Assembly (NCBI RefSeq): GCF_905220415.1 | Contig: NC_059554.1 | Location: forward strand, 9,759,001-9,823,000 | Source of the DNA: Colias croceus | Taxonomy: Eukaryota; Arthropoda; Insecta; Lepidoptera; Pieridae | DNA length: 64,000 bases | Reading direction: 5' to 3' | Shown here: in pieces, positions 31,264 through 44,420 of the stretch | Layout: each line of letters opens with the position of its first letter | Numbering within the stretch: the first letter of the stretch is position 1 | The notes under the pieces: model-generated | Seen by the model: the letters and a program-made list of their open reading frames with translations, nothing else | Databases searched by the model: none | Told to the model about the DNA's origin: nothing | Program-made: the position numbers and the translations under genes

Positions 31264-33716
31264 CACAGTAAAAACAATGATTTATAGTAGCGTTTAATTT
31301 ACACATAATATGCGATGTTAGGCTTATGGTGTTTTTATAGGAAACCAGATTTTCAAGTAGGTACAATTTGAGTACATACATTTTGATCGAGAAAAATAAA
31401 AGGATCTGTGAAAATGATGATTGTAATTTCCTATTTTTATTATCAAATACATGACAAATAAGTGTATTTATTCAGTAATGAGATTAAAAACGAATGTCTT
31501 TCGAAATGATTCGACTTCTAAGTCGAATTCTTGTTCTGATGGAGAGACCTCTAAAATTGTAATTTACTTATTTGTTTAGGTCCCCATCCGAAATATTTGC
31601 GACGAAGTCTTTTCCAATTTCAATCTAATTTGTCTAGAAAAAGTTATTTATGAATTTAATACATACTTTTATGTACTCGAACGATATTTTGTGTTCTGTG
31701 CATTTTTAATATTGCTCAAGTTTAAGTTTATTATCAGAACCAAATTTTCTTAGAAAGCAAATTTTAACGTTCTTTTTCGTTACCTACTAAATAAGTTCGT
31801 TTTTATTTAATCGGATCCTTAAAAGAAATGAAAAAGCTGACAAAAGTGAAAATAAATGAAATCGTAACATTAGGTATATTAGATAAAATTATAGGTAATA
31901 ATATATACGTAGTATATTATTATTAGTCTGTGGTAATATCAACGATTGTCATATGATAAATTACCTACTTGGTATTTCTTATTAGATACAATAATTTACA
32001 CTACTATTTATTTAGAATATAAAGTTTTCAAGGCATCTAACTTAAAAAGTTCCACTAAAAATATCCTGCATAAAAACAACAGCGCACAACGAAGAAATTA
32101 AGACTTCCGTAATAATCCTATTTCCGTTACCAAGTCCTTCTAATAATACATAGCTGAAAGTATTTATATAAATCCCTAACGTCATCGCTCATAACACTAC
32201 ATTATGGTATTTACCATCGGAACATTCATCAAAAATACATGATGGAAAGGCAAAGCTAATATGGCTTTTGACATTTTCGTCTGCTGATACATTTCAAGGG
32301 TCTTATATGTGAAGCCAGGATAAAATCGATAGCATTGTATAGCGTTGTCAACTTGAAACTACTTTGAATATTACTGTTAAAGGGCTTTCCGAAATAGAGA
32401 TTTAAATTCCTAGAATTCAGTAGGTTTGCGTCTAATTTTACAGGAATTTTCACTTTTGATTCGTTACTTGACTTTTGTTAGACGCGACGGTTTTAGTGGA
32501 ATTATTAAATTTATTTATTACGTTCGACGAAAATTAATTTTAATTTCGTTTTAAATTTCAAATAAGAGTGGATAAACATGATATTCTTTTAGCAAATACG
32601 TAAATATATGATTTGAACCCGATATAACATTTCGATTCAAAAAGAGTTTCTCGAAGTTTCCCTCCCCCTTGAAATGTAAGCATATTCCGTTTTTAAGAGA
32701 TTTATTATACCAGCCAGGTATTGCTTATTCACCGTGTAATATGAGATTAAAAACATAGCTTTTCAGTTGAATACCGTCGAAAAATATAAATTGAAACTCG
32801 AAAACATATTCTGTTTAACAACACGAGGTATTAACTAAAGTAAACAGCAATCAATCAAATAAAACTACAATTCAAACGAAATAAAAATGGCGATGATTTA
32901 TCGCAAACTGTGCTCATATAACGCGCTGCAAATTATGTCCAGCCATTTTAAACGCTCGCTGATAAAAAATATATTTTTTAACGAAATAACTTCGCATGTT
33001 TTATTCAAAGCAGACGCTGTTATGCGCGAATGGAGTTGTGTTCTTGCACTTGTATAAAAGCGTCGATATGAAGAATATAATATACTAACATTTTACAGTT
33101 TACAAGTTAGTATCCGTTATTACTTGAGCTATTGAAGTTACGGAAGAAATGTGCGGAGTGTGACTTCAAGTTTTCTTTGCTCGTGCATTTCTTTCAGGAG
33201 TATATAATTTCTACTAGATAATATTTGTTCAGATAACAAACATGCCTTTAGATGTACTAATTTATAATAGATACATTAGGTTTCTACTAAAAAGTATTCA
33301 TGAACTGATTGTCTTCAATTTAAAATTAAGTATGGAACATCCTTCAAAAATGTAAATCATCAGCAAAATCATCCTTACTGATCACAATTTTAAAGATCTT
33401 GTTTACATGAACAGGTGCTTTTTCCCATTTTCTCAGCTTGTCACATTACAGTCGATAAACAAGGCAACTGACATGAATCCTCCTCAAGGGAGGCGTTTGA
33501 TCCTCACGATGGGAGGCTTACACTCTATAAGACCTAATTTGAAATAACTCTAACACAATACATCACGTATTCACGATTTTTTTATTGTTATTTTTGTTAC
33601 CTTAAAAGGTAATAATAGTTTCAATTTTTATTGGTTATAGTTCTCAATTCAAATAATATCACAGCCATTATTTAAATACCTGTGAATTAAAAACAACGTG
33701 TAAAGGGTATACCATA
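31264..33716. other. AT-rich stretch without a recognised gene
   Basis: No coding or RNA features recognised up to the poly(T) run of the LINE. Confidence 0.5.
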
Positions 33717-33742
33717 TTTTTTTTTTTTTTTTTTTTTTTTTT
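33717..33742 (-). repeat. Poly(A) tail of the LINE (26 nt)
   Basis: An unbroken T run on the plus strand directly after the minus-strand 3' UTR. Confidence 0.95.
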
Positions 33743-33789
33743 ATGTCAGAGCAAGCAAAGGAGCAGGTGGGCCACCTGATGTTAAGTGG

Positions 33790-36700
33790 TCACCACCGCC
33801 CATAAACACTTGTAACACAAGGAGTGTTACAGGTGCTTTGCCGGCCTTTAATGGACAAATACGCTCTTTTCTTGAAGGCCCCAATGTCGTAGTTGTTCGG
33901 GAACACCGCAGGTGGCAGATCGTTCCACAGTTTCACCGTACGCGGAAGGAAGTTGCGGGTGAAGCGGACAGTGGTGGAGCGCCAACCATCCAGATGGTGC
34001 GGATGGAACTGGTTTTTACGGCGTGAGGTCCGGTGGTGGAACTGTGCGGCTGGTAAAAGGTGGAACAATTCCTCAGAGCACTCCCCATAGTAGATTCTGT
34101 ACAGTATACAGAGAGACGCAACGTCTCTCCGCACTGACAGTGGATCGAGCCTATCGGAAAGCCTACGGTCATCGACAATTCGAGCTGCTCGACGTTGGAT
34201 GCGGTCAAGAGGAAGGAGTTGATACTGTGGGGCTCCGGCCCAGAGATGAGAACAGTACTCCATATGCGGTCGCACCTGAGCCTTGTACAGCTGAAGTCGG
34301 TGGGCCGGCTTGAAGTACTGTCTCGATCTACTGAGCACACCAAGTTTTTTCGAGGCTAATTTAGCCTTCGCTTCCAAATGACTGCGGAATTGAACGTCAC
34401 TCGAGATTTCAACTCCGAGGATTCCGATTTTCGGCGATATACTAAGGGGAGTACTCTTAAACCGAGGTTCTACGACAAATGGGGTCTTTTTAGCGGTGAA
34501 CGCGCAAACCTGTGTCTTTACGGGATTGAACTCGACAAGATTAAGTTCGCCCCAATCCGAGACTTCTTGGAGAGAAGACTCGACTTCAGACACAAGTTTG
34601 TTTCGACTCTCATTGAGGCTTTCCTTTGAGGTGTTTGCACGGCCGGGATAAAGAGCATCCCCCGTACTGTCATCTGCATAGCAATGAATGTTACTGATTT
34701 GTAACAAATCATTGATATGCAGAAGAAACAGTGTAGGAGATAGCACGCAGCCTTGTGGGACACCAGCGTTCACATGAAGAGGCTTAGAGCAAGAACCGTC
34801 GATAACGACCTTAATGCTCCTCTCTTCCAGGAAGCTGGCAACCCAATCGCATAACCTCGCAGGAAGTCCGAAAGATGGTAATTTCGCTAGAAGTGCCTTG
34901 TGCCAGACCCGATCGAAGGCTTTCGCTACATCCAAACTTACAGCCAATGCCTCCCCTTTACTCTCAACCGCCTCCGCCCATCTGTGAGTGAGGTACACCA
35001 AAAGATCACCAGTCGAGCGACCACTACGGAAACCGTATTGCCGGTCGCTTAACAACTGGTTCTCCTCCAGATACCTCATGAGCTGGCTGTTAATAATGGA
35101 TTCCATTATTTTGGAGAGTAAAGAAGTGATGGCGATCGGTCTGTAGTTAGACGGATTTGAGCGATCGCCTTTTTTAGGGATTGGGTGGACAAGAGCAGTC
35201 TTCCACGAATTCGGAACAATGCCTTTGGCGTAAGAGAGCCGAAAAAGACGCGTTACAACCGGTGCCAACTCAGGAGCACATGTCCTAAGCACAATAGGGG
35301 AGACTCCATCCGGCCCTGTCGACTTATGGATGTCAAGGGAAAAGAGAGCGTTTCGAACGGCACGTTGTGTGAAACGTATATCCGCCATTGAATGGTTGCA
35401 CCGCGGGATGGTCGGCGGTGTCTTTCCCCTGTCATCAAGCGTCGAGTTCCTAGCAAAGAGAGCGCCCAAGAGTTCGGCTTTCTCTTTAGCGGAATGGGCC
35501 AGAGAGTCTTCGTCCTTGTGCAAAGGTGGAAAGGATGAACGACAGAAGTTACCTTGGATGGCCTTGGCGAGGGACCAAAACGCCCTTGTTCCCGAAGGAA
35601 GTCGCGTTAGTCTATCGCCAAGTGCACCAATATAACTAGATTTAGCCCTAGCGATTTCTCTTTTGTAGGATCTGGAGGCAAAGTTGTACTTCTTCCTGAT
35701 GAGACCAACGCTTGGATCGCGACACGCCGTTGCTGCAACCCAGGCTTGAAAAAGTTCCTGTTTCTGGCGAGACGCCATGTTACAGGAACGTCCAAACCAA
35801 GGCTTGGATTTGCCACCGACGGGCACAACAGAGTATGGCACAAATAGTTCCATACCCTGCAGTACCACGTCAGTGATAGACTCAGCACAAGCGTTGGGAT
35901 CCTCCGAGGAGAAGCAAACAGGCCCCCATGGGTAGGAAGCGAAAAAACCACGCATTCCGTCCCAGTCTGCCGACTTGTAGTGCCACACACGGCGTCGAGC
36001 TGCAGGTGTCTGCTGTTTCGAACCCGTAAGTGGCACCATACTCCGTATCAGGCAATGGTCTGATGATCCCAGTGGGGCCACGACGGAGACCTGATAGTTC
36101 TCGGGATGTGTGGTCAGCAGAAGATCCAGAAGAGAGGGAGTATGGCCCTCCACATCCGGTATTCGCGTAGGCGATGAGACCAGCTGTGTTAGGCCATAGG
36201 CTAGAGCGAAATCGTGCACAGTTCGTCCCGCGTGGTCAGTTGTACGCGACCCAAGCCATTCAACGTGGTGGGCATTGAAATCGCCTAAAACCACAAGCTC
36301 CGCAGAAGGGAACTGTACAAGCAAAGTGTCGATCATCTCTTGGATGTGCTCAAATAAACGGTCGGTACCAGTATTCCCGCTGTGGGATCTGTACAGGCAA
36401 GCATAGACGCGAGGGTGGTCGCCGCAGTCAATATGCAGCCAGATAATGGACAGATCCTCACCTTCAAGGGTGCCAAGACGTCGACAACAGATATCTTCCC
36501 TAACGTATGCGCATACCCCGGCACGCGGTGCAAAAGTATGCTCCAGCTTAAAGCCAGGGTATGTGAGATAAGATACGTCGGCCGGAGTTGATATCTGAGT
36601 CTCAGTCAGGAAGAGCAAGGCCGGCTTAGCCGTCTCAAGATGGTAGTGGACGGCGTTTAAATTAGTGTGCAGCCCCCGGATGTTACAAAAGTCCACCGTG

Positions 36701-36918
36701 AGAGTGGAGGGGGGTGATTTTCTTCGCTTGCTCTGCGAACCCCTTGGCACATGACCGAGCGGAATTATGCCCGCCCCAGAATACGACGGGCTGCCGCAGC
36801 GCAGGCGCTGCGGGAGGGATTCTCCTGCACCGTAGGTGCCGGTACCCTCCTGGGGTATTCTGCCTGATAATACCGCGTTCATATTTGGGGGTTGTTTTTG
36901 GGTCTCCGGACCCCTCAC
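33790..36918 (-). CDS. LINE endonuclease/reverse transcriptase polyprotein
   Basis: An uninterrupted 1042-codon frame; the first true ATG is codon 13 (36882), since codon 1 is GTG. An APE-type endonuclease occupies about residues 75-290: 'FCNIRGLHTN', 'LFLTETQI', 'LVVLGDFNAHH' (212-218) and 'GSSDHCLI' (SDH at 286-288). The reverse transcriptase spans about 570-810: 'NYRPIAITSLLSKIME', 'QYGFRSGRST', 'LDVAKAFDRVWH' (first catalytic Asp 663), 'AGVPQGCVLSP' and the YADD box at 747-750. The C-terminal tail has 'YCSHLWAGAPQ' and 'QRRAARIV'. All key motifs are intact. It nicks target DNA and copies the element RNA by target-primed reverse transcription. The clade looks CR1/jockey-like; exact placement is unsure. 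Smaller frames on both strands inside it are shadows. Confidence 0.92.
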   Translation of the reverse strand: MRGPETQKQPPNMNAVLSGRIPQEGTGTYGAGESLPQRLRCGSPSYSGAGIIPLGHVPRGSQSKRRKSPPSTLTVDFCNIRGLHTNLNAVHYHLETAKPALLFLTETQISTPADVSYLTYPGFKLEHTFAPRAGVCAYVREDICCRRLGTLEGEDLSIIWLHIDCGDHPRVYACLYRSHSGNTGTDRLFEHIQEMIDTLLVQFPSAELVVLGDFNAHHVEWLGSRTTDHAGRTVHDFALAYGLTQLVSSPTRIPDVEGHTPSLLDLLLTTHPENYQVSVVAPLGSSDHCLIRSMVPLTGSKQQTPAARRRVWHYKSADWDGMRGFFASYPWGPVCFSSEDPNACAESITDVVLQGMELFVPYSVVPVGGKSKPWFGRSCNMASRQKQELFQAWVAATACRDPSVGLIRKKYNFASRSYKREIARAKSSYIGALGDRLTRLPSGTRAFWSLAKAIQGNFCRSSFPPLHKDEDSLAHSAKEKAELLGALFARNSTLDDRGKTPPTIPRCNHSMADIRFTQRAVRNALFSLDIHKSTGPDGVSPIVLRTCAPELAPVVTRLFRLSYAKGIVPNSWKTALVHPIPKKGDRSNPSNYRPIAITSLLSKIMESIINSQLMRYLEENQLLSDRQYGFRSGRSTGDLLVYLTHRWAEAVESKGEALAVSLDVAKAFDRVWHKALLAKLPSFGLPARLCDWVASFLEERSIKVVIDGSCSKPLHVNAGVPQGCVLSPTLFLLHINDLLQISNIHCYADDSTGDALYPGRANTSKESLNESRNKLVSEVESSLQEVSDWGELNLVEFNPVKTQVCAFTAKKTPFVVEPRFKSTPLSISPKIGILGVEISSDVQFRSHLEAKAKLASKKLGVLSRSRQYFKPAHRLQLYKAQVRPHMEYCSHLWAGAPQYQLLPLDRIQRRAARIVDDRRLSDRLDPLSVRRDVASLCILYRIYYGECSEELFHLLPAAQFHHRTSRRKNQFHPHHLDGWRSTTVRFTRNFLPRTVKLWNDLPPAVFPNNYDIGAFKKRAYLSIKGRQSTCNTPCVTSVYGRW

Positions 36919-36934
36919 TCACCGTACGAAACAC

Positions 36935-39900
36935 GGTAGCATACTGTATAAAATACTTTTTGGGGCTTAATAAGTCGTAACTTTACTTTTATTTTAAATA
37001 CTACTTTGCCATATCTATGACGGTTTTACGCACCATATAAACTGAATTTAAATAAATTTTGTCGAAGACGTAAGTAGATATTATTTATCAAATTAACAAA
37101 ACACTACTATTCCTATTGAAGCGTTTAGCTTGGAGAGAAAACAAGGATTAAATAATAACGTTACATCGTTAATTATGGTGTTTTTAAAGAGAAAACTTAA
37201 AGCTTAGTTCACACAAAAACTTATAAAATTTTCTAGCTCTTGTTAAAGTTTGTGCCTTGAACTTTGCGATGCTCCTATTTCTTGCTTGTTTACTTACAAA
37301 CTATCCAATTCAAGAGAATGAAAATACATTATCTTTTATACGAGGATTACCTAAGTATTTTTATTTCAGCCTTTATGAGTTGTACTAAATATGTATAAGA
37401 GGCATGAAAATATAAATATTTTATTGTATGTACACTTCTCTAAACATAGTTACCTAATATTGTACCTATATGAAAACTGAGTGAACATAACGTAGATGTT
37501 CTCACATATTCTCTTACATCTGTATGAAATTTGATTTCATATGAATCCAATAAGTTACTTAGAAACCATTTACAGTTATACTTGAATATATTCCCAGTGT
37601 CTTTACTTAACTTAAACGCAGAAGTTTGGACCACGGAACAAAAACTATAAAATTATTATTAAATCAAAATGTTTCATATAAGTACAGTTAAATGTTAAAA
37701 AAATAAAATCATATCTTATACATATTAAGCTGTATATTTCCAATTAATTTCTTAGCAACACATAACGGTTGGCCGGAGCATATGTACACAATATACAAGC
37801 ACATAGGTATTGCCTGCATGCTCCAACAGCCCCCAATATATCCGATATTGATCTCGGTTTAACGCAATTCCAAGATATAATATTATATTGTATCATTAAT
37901 TCCATCACATAACGTCCAATTAGTGTAAATACGTGTTTGTTTATCGTTTAACAACGGCTTTTAAAATGTTTTCTAGGAACTTTTAACGGGCTTCCAAGAA
38001 GGAGGTGATTCTATGTTCTGTATTTATTTATTGGTTTATAATAAATTTATTAGTTCTAGGAATACAGTTTATGATAAAAGTGATGATTTTTGCTTTTCAA
38101 AAATAGAATTAAGAATAATAAGAATTAAGCGTATAGGTAATCACAAAAGGTGGTAGAGTTTAGCAAGTTGTTTCGAATCAATGTCATGTAGATACACAAC
38201 ACGCATATTGTAAGTTGTGACCATGTTGTGACACTATTATTCTAAATATATAAAATAAAATTTAAATTACTGGTAATTGCAACTAATTCACGTTATAATT
38301 ATGAGTTTTATTGATAATTAAATTAAATTCTCATACTCTACATTTTAGTTACCCAAAAGTAGGTATCAACTAATAATTTACCCTGTTTGTTATAAAATTG
38401 TAACTAACCTAATTTTTCAATTTCGCTCCTACCACACACAAGGCCTTAATGAAACGCAGTAATAATTGAGGAGGCTCGATACAGGCTTTGCTATTAAATT
38501 GTTCAGGTCATAATCTCGTAAAGATATGCATTATGCATGTTTATAAAGCCATTGTGTTTCGCAGGTGAATAAGGTTAGAAGCTGAATAATCAACGATTCT
38601 GAAGCCAATAATTATTCAGTGGGATCCCTTGAAATTCGGCTTTCTAACGTAGTAACATTTGACAAATGTACATTGTAATTCCTTTTCCAATGATATGCGT
38701 GGAACTCTCTGAAATAGAGCAAGATTCCGACCAACTATGTATTTAAACATGGATTATATCCTGTTGACATTTGAGTACCAATGATGTAAAATAATTATTT
38801 TTATATTGTTATCGTTAATTAAAAATTAATATAAATTAACAAAGATGAATAATGAGAAGATTTTATCTCTATAAGTAGAGAACAAAATATTATGAATTAA
38901 TATTAATTTATATTGTATTTTTAACAAAACAATCTGAAAATTATGATGACTTTTACTATAGGGATTACGATACATATTTTGTTCTAAAAGAAGAATAAGG
39001 TACAAGACACTCATAATTATAATCAAACTCAGTTATCACATAGTACTTCATAACAGACGTTATATTTCCTACTATTTTATACAACAATGTATATTGTATA
39101 TATAATATAATTTAACAAAGAGAAAGCATGTGCGCAGCGGAGTAAAATCTGCAAATTAGTTTATCCATATGTACTATGTAGTGCTGTGTAGAAAATTTAT
39201 GTTGCGTCGTTATATGTATGTTTGCAGCTCCCTACATTGTTATTCTAAACTGTACAATTATTTCACACTTTATTCGTCCATACTTAATATTATGCTAGAA
39301 AGGATATAATTTTTAACAATATATTATTATGAGTTATAATACTATACTTTAGCTCTGTTTCCCGGTTCATTTTTGATTGATCAGCAAAATAAATTCAGTT
39401 TTCGGTAGGTTTTAAATTTATTGAAAATCAAATAACATTATTATCCCAAAAACTCTATCGAAAACAATTTTTACGCAAAAAATGTATAACATTTAATTCG
39501 ATTAATATATTTTCAAACGCTTTCCACGAACAAAAACTCAAATTAAACGGTTTAAAACAAACCCTGATATTCCCTGCACATATTTAGTTGGGGATTTTTT
39601 AAATTTTTGCCTCACAATATTGAACTTAAAGCGGCCTTATTTATTGTAAGCGCTATAACATACACATGGTCAACTATAAAACTTTCAATGCTATTACTTA
39701 GGTATAGTAATTGATCATGTGTACCTAATATAAACAATAGGAATATCTTTGAGAGAGACTAAAGGTACTCATTTACGAAATTTTCAATTATCACAATCCA
39801 AAAGGTAAATCATTTTAAGTATTCAATTTTTAATTATAAGATACTCTAATATATTCAGAAATAATCTATTCTGGATTTGTAAGTAGGATAAATTTTAAAT

Positions 39901-42900
39901 TACCTTAATAATTAGAATAAACTAAATAATTAATTGCCATGCAATCCATGTCGTCAATATTATTGCAAATAAATCTCCATTCACATACTTTATTGTTTAT
40001 AAAAACATAATATAATATCTCATACCATTGTATAGTTTTAAGAGGAAAAATATTTGAATAAACTTTCTCTTATTTTAGACTGACTATACTGCTGTCAGAA
40101 GATTATCAACGTCGAGTGACACTTGCAATGCCAGCGCTATGCCACTGAAATTCAGCACATATCGCAGTCGCACGTATGTCGGGAGATAATAACATACAAA
40201 CAAAACCGCAACCCATTTATAACATTACTCTCCTGACGCGTATCGCGTAATGTGGCGGCGTCATTCGCGTAAATTACAACTCGTAATGACGACATCATTA
40301 TAATGAATAATGATCTCAGACGTGATTCCATTTGTATGGGAGCTCATTACCATCGTCCTCGCGTTATGACACTCCATCATTGGTTTCGGATTTAAGTGTT
40401 GTGGAAGTATGCTAAGCTTTGTCTCGTAGGTAGAGTTGGTATTATACTCTTAGAATAATATAATAAATTCTAGTACCTATATTTTATAGAAGGAATAATA
40501 TTTATGTATTCACAAAAGCAATTTAGCCGTAATATGTGTAGCTTGTTGCTAAATCTCTCTTAATTAATATGAATATCTTATGTGTTGTTATTTTAAATGA
40601 TATCCAAGTACTTTAACACCACATAATATAGATTATGTGGACATAGCATTTGTGTGTGAAACAAAAGTGAAACAAAGTAAAAACTATCTTTCAAATCTCT
40701 GTTATTTGCAAACTCATCCATACATTTTTACAGCTATAAAATTCCATCATAATAAATACAGCAAACAATATTTGCAAACCATATTTTGTAACTAATAACT
40801 TAAACCTCGCCACATCCAAATAATTAATTATCGAAAATATCAAATTATTTTATAATAATTCATCGAAATTAATACAGATTATTGAGTTAAATCGGCTTCG
40901 TTCACTACATTTGGCTGATCTCGTGTGGGTTTCGTTTCATTTGAACAAAACATAACAATTTTATGAAAAAAAAATCATATTTTAATTAATTGAAAAACTG
41001 GAATATCAACCTACCAAATTTCATCGTTATATCTGTCGAGCCGTTTTACATATTATCATAGTTAAAATTAATCTGAAAGCTAAGCTAGCTAAGCGCAAAA
41101 ACTATTAAACGTCTTTTGCTAGTTTGAATAGACTTCCCTAGATTTTATTTTTTACTTGGCAGGGTGCATCCCTATGCCATGACATATTACAGACATGATA
41201 CTGTAGATCTCTTCCATATAATATATGGCTGATAACCGTCCGATTATAGATATATTATGGCTCTTCCTGACTTATACATACTAAAGCGTGTCTCACACGG
41301 TAAAGATAACATTTGTAACAGGATGGCGGTTCTACAGGGGTCTTAGTACGCAATGACAAAAAGAAAAATAATAGTCAGAACGCTGATACCGGATACCTTA
41401 AGATACTTTAACGTTTTATATTAGAGAATCTTAACATAAAATATTATAGTATCTTCACCGTGTGTGACGCGCTTAATGCGGTATTTATATCATAAATATA
41501 AAAAATATTTTATATTATTTGCTTATGCAATAAAATATTTTTTATATGAAATAACGTTTGCTTATGCAATAACTTGGAAAAATTTTTAATATATCCGTGT
41601 TCGTCGGCGAAAGAAAAATGAGATAACATTATGAATGTATATAATGTTTTTTATATAAAATTCTTATTTATATTCTACTACTAAATACACTAACATAAAT
41701 TGAAGAGGCCTTTTAAAACGTCATATCGTATTAAGTCATTTAGAGCTATATTTGTCTCGGTAATAGTTTCCGTCCTATTATTTATTAGCCGATAACAACT
41801 TCTCCATAGTTCCATATCGATTTTCCGTCAGCCATTGTAAATAAATAAAGCTAATTACGCAGTTTTGACAGCTTCGCTTTCAATTGTCTCACGCCAATTA
41901 AAAATAATTTTCCGCAAAATCCTTGAGTAAGCGAAATAATTGGCACTTATTATAGAAACTTTATTCAAAGACGAGAAAGCTTTGCGATTGTACGCTTTTA
42001 GCATTTTATCAGTTTATATTTTAAACCTCCCGGGGCCCTTTACGTGTCTAGAATAAATTTGCACTCAAAAAGCCGCTATTTACGTTGAAAATAAAAATCT
42101 TACAAAACAGTCCGGAGCTCTTATTTTGCGGCAAAATGGAGCTATGTTTATTTTATGTTATAATTAATTCTTTCTTAGAAATATACGGTGCAGACGTGAA
42201 CTCACCTGAGATTAACAATACGAAGCCGGCGGATTTATCAGAAACAGGTTATTGAGTAGCTCTTCATAACTACACAGAAAAACCATTCTTACTGAATTCA
42301 TGCTCAAGTAAAAAAAATGGCTTAAACAAACTAAAGCTGACAAACAATAAAAAATCGACCCTGACTTCCCTACTGTCTCGGAAATCTCTTTCTTCCCTAT
42401 CCTTGTAATAGATAGACCCACAAATTTTAAATACATTTTTTTCAGGAGTTAATTAGATATGTATTTAACCTCCCAAAAAAAAAACAGACAGACTTCAACG
42501 CTTTAAAAATTGAAAGAACGTTACTATTGCGTAGACACAGTGTGGGCGTAGTTTCGTTGATAAAACGTAATTCACTTACTATCTTACAATCCCGCTAAGG
42601 CTACCTTTCATGTTTGTATCACGTCTACAAATGTTATGAATATCGATGAGTTTCAAATATCGCTTACCTTTCACGTGACTATACTCATGTACGTATTACC
42701 CTTTTTACCTTAACAAATACAAAAAAAAAACACACAAGTATCCCGCGCTGAAGTCCTTAAAATGTTAAACGAAGGTGAAGTAAAATCATAGTCAATTATT
42801 ATGTTGAAAAGTTAAAAGCTGCAAGGTATTAGGCGCATGCTTAAATTTAATGATAAATAAGAAACTACATAACATTTAACAAGATCACAATGAAAAAATA

Positions 42901-44204
42901 GTCCACATCTCAGCTAAACATCAGGTGAGATTGTGGAAAAGCGCTAATCACTTGAATAACTTTCGTCTAAAATTTAATTTATCAGTATAAATAATTAAGG
43001 ATCCTTCCTGAGTCCTGACAAATTATTTAATTGGTCGGTGTTATGCACAAGGTTACATATCCCGAAGCCAACATTCAATAACGCATTTCCGTAGCTGTCA
43101 CATATTGCATAATCGAACCGGCACTGAGATGCGATGACGTGACGAATTATCGACAGTGAAATAGTGATGTGATACCTGTTACTATGTCGATAAAATTACA
43201 TTAATAATATAATATTATGTTTTGTATATAATGCTGATTTGGTAAGTGAAAGGCCTTCTATAAATGATATAAACTGTTATAATCATGTCATTTTACATTA
43301 ATAGAATGCCTAATACTTACGTTAATTTAACAAATATAGTATATAATTATTCATTCCTAATAGGAGAGATTTGCATGCAAATCTAAAATTGCATCAATCT
43401 CAAATACCTCAGTAATATTTTTACTAAGTAATTGTTATAAAAGCTTATTGTGGGCGAACTGCGCTTGGCACTATTAAGTATAAAAAATAAAAGAGAAAGT
43501 ATTAGAATAAAAGCAGAGTACTGCACAAAGCACTTTCGAAAGAGATGCCGTTTATCTGAAATACCCCTAAAGCGGGAACAAAACTAAACATATAAAAAGA
43601 AAAAGCGAGCTGAAAATTTTATAGAAAAAAGATAGACTGAAATGTGTCCACTAATGAAATAGAAATGACGTCATTGCATCCAACTCAGATAAAGGCACGG
43701 AATTGAATTGAATGGACTTGTTGAAAACATAACGAGGGAAAATTTCTTTCAGATTGCCGTAAGCAATATAGCAAATATATTTGAGGATAACGGAGTAAAT
43801 TCTAGCATTAAAAACAAGTTTTGTCATATTATTATTATTGTAATTTAATGCGTCAACTATTATAGAAAAATATTTTTTTTTGTTTATTTATGCATTTATT
43901 CAAAATTATTTAACTTATTTCCATTTGAATTGAACAAGCATAATTTGAATTCTGATTTAATAGCAATAGCTGTTTGGTGAAGCTATTTTAAGAAGTATTG
44001 AAACGTTGGAAACTAAATTACACGATTCAGCGTCCTTGTTAGTCCATTAGAACCTCTACAACACTTCCATTCTTTTCACGTACTTGGTTTTCTTTTAGAA
44101 CAAGGTCAACATTCGTTTTTTACCTTTCTTTAAAAACTATTAAGAAATACAGGCTAGGCGTTATCCTTACATGCCTAACCTTACTTATATAGTACTACTA
44201 TAGT
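36935..44204. other. Long AT-rich, repeat-poor stretch without a recognised gene
   Basis: No exon or RNA gene recognised. A decayed repeat body ('accaaatttcatcgttatat', about 40990-41060) is the only transposon trace I can point to. A less AT-rich island at about 40090-40400 could be conserved non-coding DNA. Confidence 0.5.
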
Positions 44205-44420
44205 GTGAAAGTTCGTTTGTTTGTCTTTCCTTCATGTGTCACGTGATTATGTAATCTTATATTTTTGTCAAGTTAGTAAGATTTATAGTAATACAGGCTA
44301 CATTTAACCGAGGTGAAAAATCGATTTCCCATGGGAATTTTATTTGAGCTTGACCGCCTTTGACTTCATAAGAGCAACTTCCCTTCGTACCTTGCTTTCC
44401 GCACCGATGGTAAATAAAAA
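44205..44420 (+). mobile_element. Decayed Helitron-like or SINE-like repeat
   Basis: The order 'gaaagttcgtttgtttgtct', 'aatacaggctaca', 'gaaaaatcgatttcccatgg', 'gacttcataagagcaa' matches a lepidopteran interspersed repeat body. The CTAG end is not preserved. Confidence 0.4.

Larger units (their letters stand above)
33717..36934 (-). mobile_element. Near-full-length non-LTR retrotransposon (LINE)
   Basis: The element spans a poly(A) tail (26 T on the plus strand, 33717-33742), a short 3' UTR (about 33743-33789, reading 'aggtggcccacctgctcc' on the minus strand) and one long intact ORF. The upstream limit is uncertain, near 36934, and no ORF1 is present, so it is probably 5'-truncated or belongs to a single-ORF type. 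The preserved tail and open frame indicate a recent insertion. I could not identify a convincing target duplication: the left flank is 'gggtataccata', with no clear repeat after 36934. Confidence 0.85.

Noticed and set aside
33838..36980. Many shorter frames on both strands inside the LINE
   Set aside because: They are out-of-frame shadows of the intact 1042-codon ORF.
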